A DNA stretch of 64,000 nucleotides from Paraphysoderma sedebokerense (lineage: Eukaryota; Blastocladiomycota; Physodermatomycetes; Physodermatales; Physodermataceae): NCBI GenBank assembly GCA_025602915.1, contig JAHLJZ010000003.1:372001-436000 (forward strand), given 5' to 3'. Below the pieces are notes generated by a model. That model worked only from the letters and a program-made list of their open reading frames with translations, was not told where the DNA came from and did not search any database. Of this stretch, positions 35,801-47,069 are shown one piece after another (the stretch's first letter is position 1; each line of letters opens with the position of its first letter). The position numbers and the translations under genes are program-made.

Positions 35801-38800
35801 CAACTCCCGGAAACAGTGAGTCGAAGGACGTTGATTCTCATGTGCCAATCACTGTAATGACAGAGAAAGAGAAAGAGAAATTCGTCGATTCACCACGTCC
35901 CGATACACCGTCCTCACCTCAACCGAGTCGAAAGTCTACTTTAATTTCCACGAGAAGTGAATCTCGAGTTTTGACATTAGAGTTATTCGGCGTTGATCCA
36001 CCGCATAAAGACTTCGCTGAAGAACTCATCAACATGTTTGAATCGAAAATCAGTAGTATCACTTTAAGCATTATTTCCACTTTTCTTGCCCGCAGTTCGA
36101 CTGTTAAATTGACGAAACAAGATGTCGAATTTATTATGCCTATAAAAGGACCGAAGAAACGAGACTTCTTCGGCATTCCGAGTTTCGTTGGCAATCCGTA
36201 CTTGCTGTTACAATATTTGAAGCAGAACCTGTCTCTCTACCTGAACGTTGTGAATAGCACCGACGTGAATCGATTGCTGAAGCGACATTTCGAAATTAGA
36301 TTTGACACTACAATACCATTTTTGAAAGAAACTAGGTGCGGTATTATTTTTCTTCGTCATCTGACTTCACACGAAAACGTGCTGACCGCTAATAATTTGT
36401 AGTGAGTCACCAATTCATGAGATCCAACCTGGAGATTTCACCTTTTTGTACAACTGTATATCATCTCGAAACCCTACAACAATAGAAACTGCTGTAGGCC
36501 AAGGTGTAGCCTGTTTGTCTCTTTCCTTGGTGGATCAAAATGATCGGTTAGTTTTCGAGTTACCGGCCGCGGAAATAGCGGCTTACAGTGATTCACCAGT
36601 CATCACCATGGAGTCTCTCCTAAAATTGGTCGAAACGGATATTGCCATGAACGATATGTCCCACTTGTACAAAATCATGATTGAAATATGGATTCCCGGA
36701 ACGCTGAACGTTGAAGCTTTGTCTGAGCGACTTCGAACAAGTATGATTCAAAGTGTGTGTGATTATTTGTTGGAATCGTGCTTTTTGGCCAATATTTCCA
36801 CCAACAGGCTTTTGGCGGAAGGCACAACTTTGGATGATTCAGATGAAGAGGAGGAAAAGTCTGAGGAAAGGGGAAGTCTATTCGGTACGATAGAACCTTC
36901 GCTCGGAATATTGGAATTCTCCGCCAAATCAGCAAATCCGGCGGTTCATGAATTCAAAGAACAATTTCGGATACCACAATGGATGTACGAAGTGTTTCTG
37001 AGTGAACTCGGGAATACACTGAAAGATATCAACACATCATTGACGCAAGTTATTCTGAAATGTATTCCGACGGAATCAGATGTTCGTTACGAATTTTACG
37101 TACCCGGCAATTATCCAACAAAGAATTTCAAGTCGACTCCTGAATCTTTGAAGTTCATCGTCATAAGCGGGATCAACACGTTACCTCGACGAATGTCCAG
37201 CTTGACCGACTCTCGTTTGACAGAATCAAAGGCAATGTCCGCCAGTGAGCAGTCGTCACAGCATTCACTTGATGAAACTACGACAGAGTCAGAAAATGCT
37301 GTTGCCACAAAGTATAGATTGGGTCGGTCATATCGCTTATCGAAAAATCCTTTAGCTGATCTCATGCTCTATGGAAATACTGTAAGTCAGGCAAAAGGTG
37401 TTCAGGGGCTTTTTAGAACAGAGTTAGAAAGAAATTGTGTCATTGAGCTGGTACTCGATAGCAGTGGTATTATGGCGTACGCATATAACTGGAAGAAAGC
37501 CCACTTCGATATGTTTGCCGCGAGCATAAAGAATATGGTCGCTTGGCATACAAATCGGGTCCGTTTGCTAAAGTCAATCCTGTTCCAAAAAATGGGCTTA
37601 TTCTATCATCCAACGTCATCAATCTCTGCATCGTCATTCCAAACCAGCCCTAATCATTTACTTTCAGCGCCATCCTCTTCGACTGCTCCTGTTGCTCGCC
37701 GAACGTCTATTGAAATCGATATCGAAACTTTAATAATTAATCCCTTCCCTCGTTCCACGACGACACTTGCTGAACCGAAATGGCCCCGAGAATCTAGTTT
37801 ATTGAAGTTATGCCAAGTTCTGAAGGAAGGATTTCCTGAATTTCAGCCATCCAAGTTTCTTGAGATGGACAGCGTTGTACGGCACGGTAGTCAATTCATG
37901 GTAAACAGCTTTAGTTTTCACATTCCGGGTTTCATCCGTCCCATCTAACACTCGGCGTATCCCATTTAGGATTGTTACGCTGAACAGCTGGCAATGCTTA
38001 CAACTCAGGATCATCTGTTGTCGATTTATAATAAATGGAGCAAGCGTCACAGTGATAGCGATTCTCCCTCGGCAGACAGTGAAGAACTTTCAACGTCCGA
38101 TCTAAGTAGCATCCTTAGATCCGTGAGGTTGCTGCATTGGTTAGTATATTCCTAGACTTCACATTTCCTGTTTGGCTACAACTCATTTAAACGCATTGTT
38201 TTAGGTGCCGGACTCCCCTTCTTTTCACTCAACTTCGAGATTCCTTATTCTTTTTGAATAGCAACTCCTTCATGTCGTCGAATAATGATAATCCTCGGTC
38301 AAAATTGAAGAGTGCTTCGCCGGCTCCTCCGTCAGATGATCAGCTTGTTTCATTTTATCAAAAGCTGGTGTCAACGTTCATGTCGGAATATATTGCATAT
38401 CTCAAATCATTAGGAATGAATGTCATCCTCTCAGGAAAGTCCAACATTAATTTGGAGAAGCCACATGCATCTCTGCCCACCGCCACTCCCAGATTTGTGA
38501 TTTCCGATGATCTTTCTCTAGAAACGGGCATCGTGTACCTACAAAAATCATTTCAAGGTGGCGTTTTGCTTGTAGAATTTTCGGTTGGAGGAATGTTCGC
38601 TTGTGTGAATTTATATACAGTCAACCGAAGATACGGAAGATACCGAATCCGACAGCCGAGCCCTGGCTTCAACACACCAGATTATTCCCGCCAAAGTTTC
38701 AAACTATTTACCGAAGAGTGTGCGAAATTCAAAAATCTTATTCATGTCAATTCTTTCGTGTACGATTTTCATCTCAGATACTTCCAGGAAATACTAGACG

Positions 38801-39955
38801 ACATAAGCGATTCTCCTCCACTCAACTTGCTTGATACCATAAAGGCTTTTATTCGATATAATCCAACTGTTGCAAAGTTCGCTCGCTCTCGTATACATCA
38901 CGGTACATTCACCGTCGCTCAGAATGAGATTACCAACGATTTGCTCCCCTACATTCTGAAAAATCCTTCCAGATATGGTTTCACTGCGCTGAATCAAGAG
39001 GGTTATTCTGCCTGTTTTGTGTCTTCAATATCACCACGATTCGAATCCGACTATTTCTTCAGCGAGTTTGAACATAATTCAACACAATTTCGATTCTCAC
39101 TCATTATCTTCCCTCCAAACACGACAGAAAGTGGCACACCGTCACCAGGAGTTTTAAAACTACAATACTTCTTGTTAGCTGTAAATCAACAAAATGGCAC
39201 CCCTTACTTGAGTCTCCGACAAAAACTAGATTCAACCCATCCATCCGTTGACACTGCAGAATCGTCTGGATTTGGAATGCCTAGAAGTTTCTCTTCGTCC
39301 CCGCTGCTTGAGCCTCTGGGATCGACTGGTATGACACTCGAGAATGTCGTTAAGAATGCGGAGCAAAAAGTGAGGAATATTGTGGATCAGGTTAGTTTAC
39401 AATTTCTACCAATCTCACGGAACACCGTTATTTACAAAAAAGTATTTATCAGGCTGTCCGGTACTTTTCGCGAGATACTCTTTGGAATTCCTTAATATCT
39501 GGTAAAGTCTATGCATCGAATGCAGCGATCAGTGTAGAAGATTTCTTGGTTCTCTCACGTCGGTTCAACAGTCGGCCGCTCTTGAGTTGCGATCCTTCCC
39601 TGGCTGCACTATTTGAAGTTCCAGGGTGGACAGGTACGTTCTTCCTACCGCTGACTAGCTAATAAAAACTTATATATTTCAATCTGTAGGTATACTTGAC
39701 TCTCTTGTCAAACACTACGGGAACAATGCGAGAGAATTGCATGATGGGTTGATGCGCCATGTTGCGATTTTCGACCCTTCTAATCGAGATTTTTTGATTC
39801 AGTTCTTATTAAGGGAAGAGACGGTGCCGATAGAAGTTTACGCGGTTTCCCGGGAAGGGCAAGAGCAGTTGTCCCCCAAGGAACAAGAATTAGTGAACAG
39901 TGTGATTTGCAGTATTGGGTATTCGCTATGGAACTCTGTACAGAGAATGCATTAA
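29866..39955 (+). CDS. SZT2: SZT2, KICSTOR complex subunit
   Basis: Giant scaffold that in animals links GATOR1 to the lysosome within KICSTOR, repressing TORC1 when amino acids are short. Twelve exons (29866-29895, 29985-30098, 30136-30519, 30582-34060, 34119-34616, 34677-35372, 35433-36335, 36403-37900, 37970-38139, 38205-39390, 39453-39633, 39690-39955) give 3,134 residues (human about 3,400). Matches to SZT2 include the N-terminal YNIVLNVDISQSLSTID region, the LFLTDG-like VIFLTDGIISADIQ, the GYGFSDLF-type ends of long blocks, YLVPPDGLD before FECPSVFRHQFSLHWRLKTH, and the C-terminal FDPSNRDFLIQFLLREE. The third intron (30520-30581) uses a GC donor. Two introns with poor-looking donors, 34061-34118 (GTACGG) and 36336-36402 (GTGCGG), are set by phase and length. 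No break was seen. Family identification is by pattern and length; an alignment would settle it. Confidence 0.85.
30520..30581 (+). other. GC-AG intron in SZT2
   Basis: A 62-nt intron beginning GCGAGTACT and ending TTTTTTAG joins FENGGQL to FAPQIHITVLFEFL in phase 0. The only nearby GT (GTACTC, four bases on) would run into a stop after 17 codons. Confidence 0.75.
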
Positions 39956-40344
39956 ATGTAAATAACAATAATCTTGCCATTTGAAACAAGAACAATACAT
40001 ATAATTTACGGATGTCTATTCTGTTGGATGTTGGAAATGAATGCGGGAGAAGAATGAATTTCACCCCGGAACAAAGAAGAGATGATCAAGAGTGACGAAT
40101 TGGCAGATTCTGGATTAGGGCGGATCCTGAAACACGGGAGCATCATATTGTGGACGCGCGCTCGGTTGATTCAGGTTGATTCGGCACCCTCGTCTGAAAC
40201 TCCGACAATCGCAACGGCACCACTCCCCCGTCAGAGATCGCCATAGCTGGCAGATTTGCCATATCATGGAAATTCAGTGCTTAGCTTCTTACAAAACCGT
40301 TCGGCATCCTTCTCTTCTCACCGTTCGACTTTGGAAGCAGCAAG
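39956..40344. other. Intergenic gap (389 bp): SZT2 3' end / tyrosinase promoter
   Basis: Both flanking genes are on the plus strand. Around 40160-40200 the sequence contains GGTTGATTC twice in tandem (GCTCGGTTGATTCAGGTTGATTCGG). No TATA box or gene is recognisable. Confidence 0.45.
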
Positions 40345-42469
40345 ATGAAGGTGTTTGTGATTCTCGCTGTCTGCGCGCTTGCACTTCTCTCTAATGCAGC
40401 CCCATCACACTGTCCCGGCGGTATAAGAGTACGAAAAGAATACAGAGATTTGACACCAGATGAATGGCAGCGTTTTGTTGCCGCTGTACGCAGTAGGTGT
40501 TGATATGGCTTCGAAAACATTGGTGCGGACCACTAACATTTTAACTTGAATAGAACTGAATGAAAAGCCTTCAGCGAAAGGTTACAAGGGTTCCCGTTAT
40601 GCAGATTGGGGCTCCGATCATGTGAAATACTTTAACGATATTCATTTCAAGAATGTTTTCTTGCCATTTCACAGGTTTGTTTACTCGCTTGTTAAATTTG
40701 TACATTGTGGTACTGACTCCCTTTATCCTTCCCTATCCTCATGTAGAGTCTTCGTTTGGGATTTTGAGAACGCTCTTCGAGAAATCGACCCTACCGTTGT
40801 TTTGCCTTACTGGGATTGGTCCATCGATTATCGAGAACCTGAAAAAGCCGCTATCTTCAGGCCGGAATTTATGGGAGGATCGCAACCCATTGACACCATT
40901 GAGATCAGTAAAGTAGACGAAGACAACGAAAAGAATATTCATCTTTTGAACAAATGTGTCATAGAAGGCCCATTCAAGGATTTTAAGTTTACTGGATTAG
41001 TTGGGAATGGGATAGAGGTCAATAATGTCTGTCTTGCTCGTGGCTTTAACCAGCAAACTGGATATTCCTCCGGCTATGCATCCATTTCGCAGTCACTATG
41101 GCAACCGCAGAATCTGGAGCCCGGAAAGACCTTTGCCAATCCTAAACCTAGATTCGCCAACGGTATGGAACTACAGGAACTGATCAATAAGTATCCCGTA
41201 TATAAAGATTTCAGGGAAAAGTTCGAATACGGATATCATGCAACACCCCATATGTATATTGGCGGTTACGGAGGCAGTATGAACAGTATGAATTCTCCAT
41301 TTGAACCGTTGTTTTGGTTGCATCATGGCTTCGTTGATTTTGTCGTATGTTGTCTCTCTTCATTCTCGAAGTTATGAGGTTGGGATGCGAGAGATCACTT
41401 ACTGACATTGAACACTTAACAGTATCATCAGTATCAAGTGAAGTACGGTATTAATCACTACTCATCGCCGGATAAACCCACAGAACACGAAGATTCTATG
41501 CCGGTATACGGCAAAAAAGTCAAGGATTATTTCGACATTGAGCAGTTGTGCTACAAATACCAACCGTCATGCTTCTTAAACCCAGAAATCTGTAAATCTA
41601 CAAGTTCCGCAACTTCAAGTTCTTCCCAAGCTCCCGTTGCCACACAAACTTCATCGTCAAGCGTAGCGCCTTCAAGTCCGGCTTCTATACCTTCTCCGAC
41701 GCCTTCATCTTCTCCGCCCGTCAATTCGGGTTCGGGGGGAGAAGAACATCTAGGCGTCGAACCTCCTGTGAATGAATCAACATCCATCCCAGTTTCCAGA
41801 AGCACCTCTTCGTCTTCCAGTTCTAACTCTGCTACATCTCATCCTGCTTCATCTACTGTGGTTTCTGATATCAGCTCTGCTACTCCTTCTAAACCGATCA
41901 TCAAGGAAACGACAACCCCAAGCGTCAACTCGACGAATTTTCCTCGCCCACCATATGCTCCGTATGTTCCGCCACCATCGAAGACTGTGCGAATATCAAG
42001 TTCTACTGCTCCTAGTCCAGTAGCTTCGAATTTGCCATCTGAAACTCCGTTACTCACATACAGAAGTGAATATTTCCCAAAACCTAATCCTCAATATCCT
42101 CAGTATCCTGTCGACCCAATTCCACCCGCAGATCGCTACATACCCCCATTACCTAAATATTTTGTCGAAAAATTTCACTTGAACAAGACATTCATTCGCC
42201 AATGTGAAGCCGAGGTTGAAAAAATTAGCCGTACTGTAGAGAAGAAGGTGAAAAACGGTGAATATATCCCACCAATTGCAGTTTACGTTCCTTCCACACT
42301 ACCGGTTCAATCTGTAACTGCAGAGACTGAACAAAATGAGACCGAACGAGATGGAACCGGCCTTACGTCACAAGTTGATGATAGTATTCTACCCATCTCT
42401 TCCTCAGTTGATAGAATTCAGCCATTGTATTCGCTTTTATTAGCTGCATTAGTTGTAGTGTCATATTAG
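40345..42469 (+). CDS. Secreted, probably GPI-anchored tyrosinase
   Basis: Type-3 copper enzyme that oxidises phenols to quinones. Four exons (40345-40492, 40554-40674, 40747-41344, 41423-42469) give 637 residues. Residues 1-19 are a signal peptide (MKVFVILAVCALALLSNAA). CuA-site histidines sit in SDHVKYFNDIHFKNVFLPFH, followed by RVFVWDFE and LPYWDWSIDY. The CuB site is YHATPHMYIGG and PLFWLHHGFVD. After the catalytic domain comes a Cys-containing segment (IEQLCYKYQPSCFLNPEIC), a long Ser/Thr/Pro-rich stalk (about residues 385-470), a Pro/Tyr-rich part (RPPYAPYVPPPS, YPKPNPQYPQYP-like) and a hydrophobic C-terminus (YSLLLAALVVVSY) suited to GPI attachment. A surface role in melanin or wall cross-linking is inference. 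The signal peptide fixes the start. Confidence 0.93.
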
Positions 42470-42870
42470 ACAATTTATATAGATCTCATTACCTTTTGTA
42501 TTATCAGTTTTAGAATACACAATACATCAGTTATACATCAGCTATTGTGTTGTACCAGTTTGTAGCCAGTGTCGAATTGGATTATCAGTGGCGATGTCTG
42601 AAATTCACGAGGAAGCATAAACTATGTTGTCCGACAGGCTCCGACCCCACAGATCATGGATGGCATTTCTCGCCGAGCCGCGTCGGACAACTTTTCAGCA
42701 GAAGGAGCGGATAAACCAATTACAGGGTGCGTTGGTGTGACTTGGGCTGACGTCTTAGCAACACTTCACACACCTTTCCGTCTCTCCAGCAACATATATC
42801 CCCTTTTGTCAATCCCACGAACACTTTCGTCGAACCCACTACCCGCTCTATACAATTGAAACACTGCGAA
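42470..42870. other. Intergenic gap (401 bp)
   Basis: Between tyrosinase and acyl-CoA oxidase, both plus. It has an AT-rich 3' UTR part (42470-42560). CAACACTTCACACACCTTTC and other CA-rich stretches follow nearer the oxidase start. An in-frame-looking 67-codon frame (42656-42859) ends in a stop before the oxidase ATG and is not protein-like. Confidence 0.45.
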
Positions 42871-45585
42871 ATGTCTGCAAAGAACTCTCAAGCTAAAGTA
42901 AAGGATATCCCGGGCAATGTTTTGGCCGAACTTGGAAAAACGGATCTTCAGAATGAAAGGAAGAAGGCCAAATTCAGTGTCGAAGAGATGATGGTTTTCA
43001 TCAATGGTTCCGAACAGTTGAAGCGCAAAAAGGTGGCTTCTTCTGCTTATGTGTCCGGATGCAATGAATCGCCAATGACTTATTGCCTAACGCCTAACTA
43101 TCATATCTAGGACTTCGCGTATCAAATCATCGAAAGAGACCCCATACTCATGTTTGATGGTCAACCTTTTGATCTCAGTCGTCCCGAAATGCGCGAAAAG
43201 TGGGTACACTGATGCACACCTGAATCCTATTTTCTGTATTCTGACCTTTTTGTTATAGGACAATGGCTCAAATTAGGCGGGCCGTGGAAGTGAGGAAGGC
43301 CATGAAAGATCCAGAATTGGTGGATCAATTCATGCTCGCTTTATGGTAGTCCAAGCTTTCATGATATTGCCTTTGGAACTTAATCCTCATTGACAAATCT
43401 ATTGATCTAGTGAAAGCTCGGAATCTTTCAATATGCGTGTGTTCGTCTCTGATTTGCTTTTCAAACGTGCGTTCAAACTTTTCGGGACCAAGGAACAATA
43501 TGAAGCCTGGGTTGACGATATCGAACAGTGGAGAGTAATTGGATGTTTTGCAATGGTAAACTTCTTAATCGCTTCTTAAACTCTAGTTCTATCCACTTAC
43601 AGAGTTCTTCTGGTAGACTGAGTTGGGTCACTCTTCCTCCCTTCGAGGGATCGAGACTACGGCGACATACGATCGTCAGCACGACGAATTTGTTATTCAT
43701 TCCCCTTCAATGATGGCTACTAAATGGTGGATCGGAATGGCTGGGCAGACTGCAACTCACACAGGTTTGTTTCTCTTGCAATTATATATCATGTGTCCTG
43801 ATCGTAGCATGGATTGTAACATTGCTTGAAATCTAGTCGCTCTTTGTCAGCTCGAGATTGACGGTAAAAATCACGGATTGCATTGGTTTTGCGTTCCTCT
43901 ACGCTCCCGAGAAACAGGCAAATTGCTCCCTGGTGTTACTGCCGGAGACATTGGATCGAAGGCAGGCCGACAGGGGTTGGACAACGGTTGGATACAATTT
44001 TCACAAGTTCGAGTTCCCAGGTGAGTTTTTGCGCCTGAATTCAGTTTTATAAACTTGGACTAATTCCATTATTTAGAACGAACATGTTGATGAAGTGGGC
44101 GATTGTAGAAAAGAATGGTAAATTTACGTCGAAGACAGATAATCCTGCCATTTCCTATGCTGGGTTAATTCCAGAGCGATTGGAAATTACAAGGGTAGGC
44201 ATACTTATATGGTAGATGCTTCGCCGAATACTCGACTAAATTAACCTAAACAGGGAATACCGTCTTGCGTCGGTCAAGCACTGACGATCGCAACTCGATA
44301 TGCGTGCATTCGTCGTCAAGGTCTGAAGAACGAGCAAATTATGGATTACACTACACAATATACATTCTTGGCTCCCGCTATCTCTTTCATATATGCCGTC
44401 ATTTCAGCCGACAAATTTGTTTGGGACCAATGGAGGAGACTTGAAGTATCCGCTGAGCAGAATCCGCAAGAGTTTTTGAAACTTTTGCCAGATATGCATT
44501 CCTTAAGTGCTGGCATTAAAAGCATGATTACTTGGTGCGTACATCTGCCTAACGGCTTTCACGTGAATCGGACCTAAACATTTCGTCTAAACATGAAGGT
44601 GGGGAGCTGATGCGCTCGAAGGCGTTCGTCGATGCATGGGAGGTCACGCCTTCAGCAGTTACAACTCTGTTGCAAGCATCATCAGCGACTATGGGGTCAT
44701 GACTACAGGTGGCGGTGACAATTACGTTTTGACCCAGCAGACTGCTGTAAGTGAAATTAATTTTCTCCTCGCATTATTGAAACAAAATATTCTGATATTT
44801 GTCTCCAGCGTTACCTTCTATCCTCTCTCAAGGATGCTATGAGGGGCAAGCGTATACCCGAAGATACATCCGTTGCATACCTGAATCGTTTCAATGACGA
44901 ATTCTTCCAAACCAGCGCATGTCCATTTTCGACAGAAAAGGATTTCATGGACTTGGAAAAACTTCGGGATATGTTTACCTGGGTTGTTATCCGCAACGTA
45001 AGAACTCTGTCTCGTTATTTCTTATTCATGTGAAAATATGCGACTCACATTTCGCAATAGATTCAAACCGTTGGTGTCGCTCTTTCGGAGTCTATGTCCG
45101 CATCCAGCCCTACCAAGGCGTGGAATACCCATCTTCCAGATCTCATCAATTTAGCCAATCTTCACACTCATATGTATCTTATGGACTGTTTTCTTCGCAC
45201 CATCCGCAAACTTCGCTCCTCGTCGTCGAACCTCGTGGACATTCAGACCTTGCTGGCACAAACACATTTCTTATCAACCATCAAACAGAATCTTGTTCAT
45301 TTTTTGAAGCTCGGCTATTTTAATCCAGCTCAAGTACAGCTGCTTGAAGGCGTTTTGAACAAACTTTGCTATCAAGTGCGAGACCAGGCTGTCGCTCTGG
45401 TTGACTGTTGGGGCTTCCCAGACTGGGTCATTAAGAGTCCATTAGGATGTTATGACGGGGATGGCTACCGAAAATACATGGAGATAGTGAAAAGTGCCCC
45501 GAATTGTTTCGGTGTTCCAAGTTACTTTGAGAAAGAAATTAAACCATTGACATGGGCCAACGGTGGGAAATCATCCAAATTGTAG
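42871..45585 (+). CDS. Peroxisomal acyl-CoA oxidase (catalytic Glu apparently replaced)
   Basis: First enzyme of peroxisomal beta-oxidation, moving electrons from acyl-CoA to O2 through FAD and making H2O2. About twelve exons start at [15 protein letters not shown] (42871) and end in the peroxisomal signal SKL. The N-terminal helical domain ([20 protein letters not shown]) leads into [20 protein letters not shown], the usual substrate/FAD region, then [19 protein letters not shown] and [19 protein letters not shown]. The C-terminal half has [20 protein letters not shown] and the [20 protein letters not shown] block. The segment that is normally (Y/F/W)EG(D/E)N reads [15 protein letters not shown], so the position of the catalytic Glu appears to be Gly. 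Everything else looks functional. It may be a divergent subfamily with another base, or a non-oxidase paralogue. Confidence 0.9.
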
Positions 45586-45789
45586 AATATACCCTTGGAT
45601 GTATCTGTTACCAACGACTGGAGAGGGTGATCTCCAGAAAAAATTTCCTACGCTTTCATAAAAAATTGGAATCATTCTATTCATATATACACGGTCACTT
45701 GTTACTATGTTCCGAATTCTAAATATATTACAAGTTTGATTTATCGGGTATTGATGTTGGTTGATAAATTCATGCAAAATTACTATTCA

Positions 45790-46795
45790 CTATTCGGCCA
45801 ACTTATTTACCCCCTCCCGTTCGCTTTGCTTCAGTGTATAGTCATCAAAAATTTGATCTATGGAATCCATGTTTATCCTGTTCTCTGCCTTCGCCCTTAT
45901 CCATAACTCTTCGGCTCGTGTCAGATCATTATTTTGCAGATTCAGCCAAATGAGTCCTCTATATATCGCCTCATCTGCTGGAATTTTGGCTTCGTCCATT
46001 TCTGCCAATAGATGTGTGGCGCCAATATAGTCACGTCTTCGTAGTATCCATGACAGGCGTATACCATAAGTTATTTTGTCAGGACGAGCGCCATACTTCA
46101 GCATCTGGGTTCGAATAAAACCCATATCTGCTACAGTTGTCGAACTCTGGTGCCCAACAAGTCCAGATAACAATAGATTAAACGTCCACTGATTAGGTTT
46201 TACTCCGTTTGAGATCATTTCTTTATACACATCCATAGCATCCCATATCCTACCAGATCGAGTATACGCATGTATAAAGGTGTTATAATCGAAGAATTGG
46301 AGTTCAAATCGCCTCTGGCGCATGTCATCAACCGCTTCTGAATAATATTTGTCGGAGTATGGCGACTCCGCTATCCTTAATATCTTTGTTAAGCGTCTGT
46401 ACTCTCTCCGTATGAGCTTCCACAGCGTATGAGATTGTTTAAGTTGTCGGTATGTTCTCCAGGCCGTTTCTGGTGAATCGTCGCGTTTGATGTGTAGTTG
46501 GCATTGTGGTTTCTTCGCGCCGTTTAAATGGGATTTAGATTGCTTAATTTGACATTCAGGATGAGGTAAAGAGGATTGCGAAGGTGCTGGTCGAAGTGAC
46601 GGTTCGGAATTGAGATTCGCCCGCGGCGAGCAACCATCCGAAAGACTGTTTTTGTGTAGAATGAAAGTTTATGAATACATTGGTTTTACTCATTAGTAAG
46701 AAGCAATCGGCTTACCTGCAGACTGGGTAATCCATGATGGTTTGCGGAAGCAAAATCAGCTTCCTTTGAATTTGTCTGTCGATCGGACAACACAT
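45790..46795 (-). CDS. Small PPR protein
   Basis: Two exons (46716-46795, 45790-46645) give 311 residues. The N-terminal half is basic and without clear domains (ETAWRTYRQLKQSHTLWKLI, RREYRRLTKILRIAESPYSD). Four PPR-type repeats follow: FFDYNTFIHAYTRSGRIWDA, WTFNLLLSGLVGHQSSTTVA, ITYGIRLSWILRRRDYIGAT, AIYRGLIWLNLQNNDLTRAE. The usual role is organellar RNA processing or translation. An in-frame ATG at 46735 (MDYPVC) is an alternative start; the longer form adds MCCPIDRQIQRKLILLPQ, which could be an import presequence. It diverges from the WBP4-like gene, with about 270 bp between them. It is unrelated in sequence to the larger PPR gene at 13226-15160 beyond the repeat type. Confidence 0.8.
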
Positions 46796-47069
46796 GAATG
46801 TTTGGCGGAGGAGGGAATTTGGGGGTTTCAGTCGGGTTAAAAATTTACTACCGAAGATGTTGGGATGAATTAATGACATTAATAACCATGTTTCATAACA
46901 AAATCGGTTTTAAATAGAAACTGAACTCCAGTAATGGCAACAGCGAATGTTAATTACTGTGTCACGTGCATGTCGTGAGGTACTTCGGCTTCACGGCATT
47001 ACGACCTCGCCATCTACTCCACTGCAGTCTATCTTTATTCACTAAATCAATCACCGATTCAACAATACA
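46796..47069. promoter_or_regulatory. Divergent promoter: small PPR / WBP4-like (274 bp)
   Basis: The two genes start outward from this spacer. Its open frame at 46966-47196 crosses the first intron of the WBP4-like gene and is not a separate gene. No element can be named. Confidence 0.45.
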
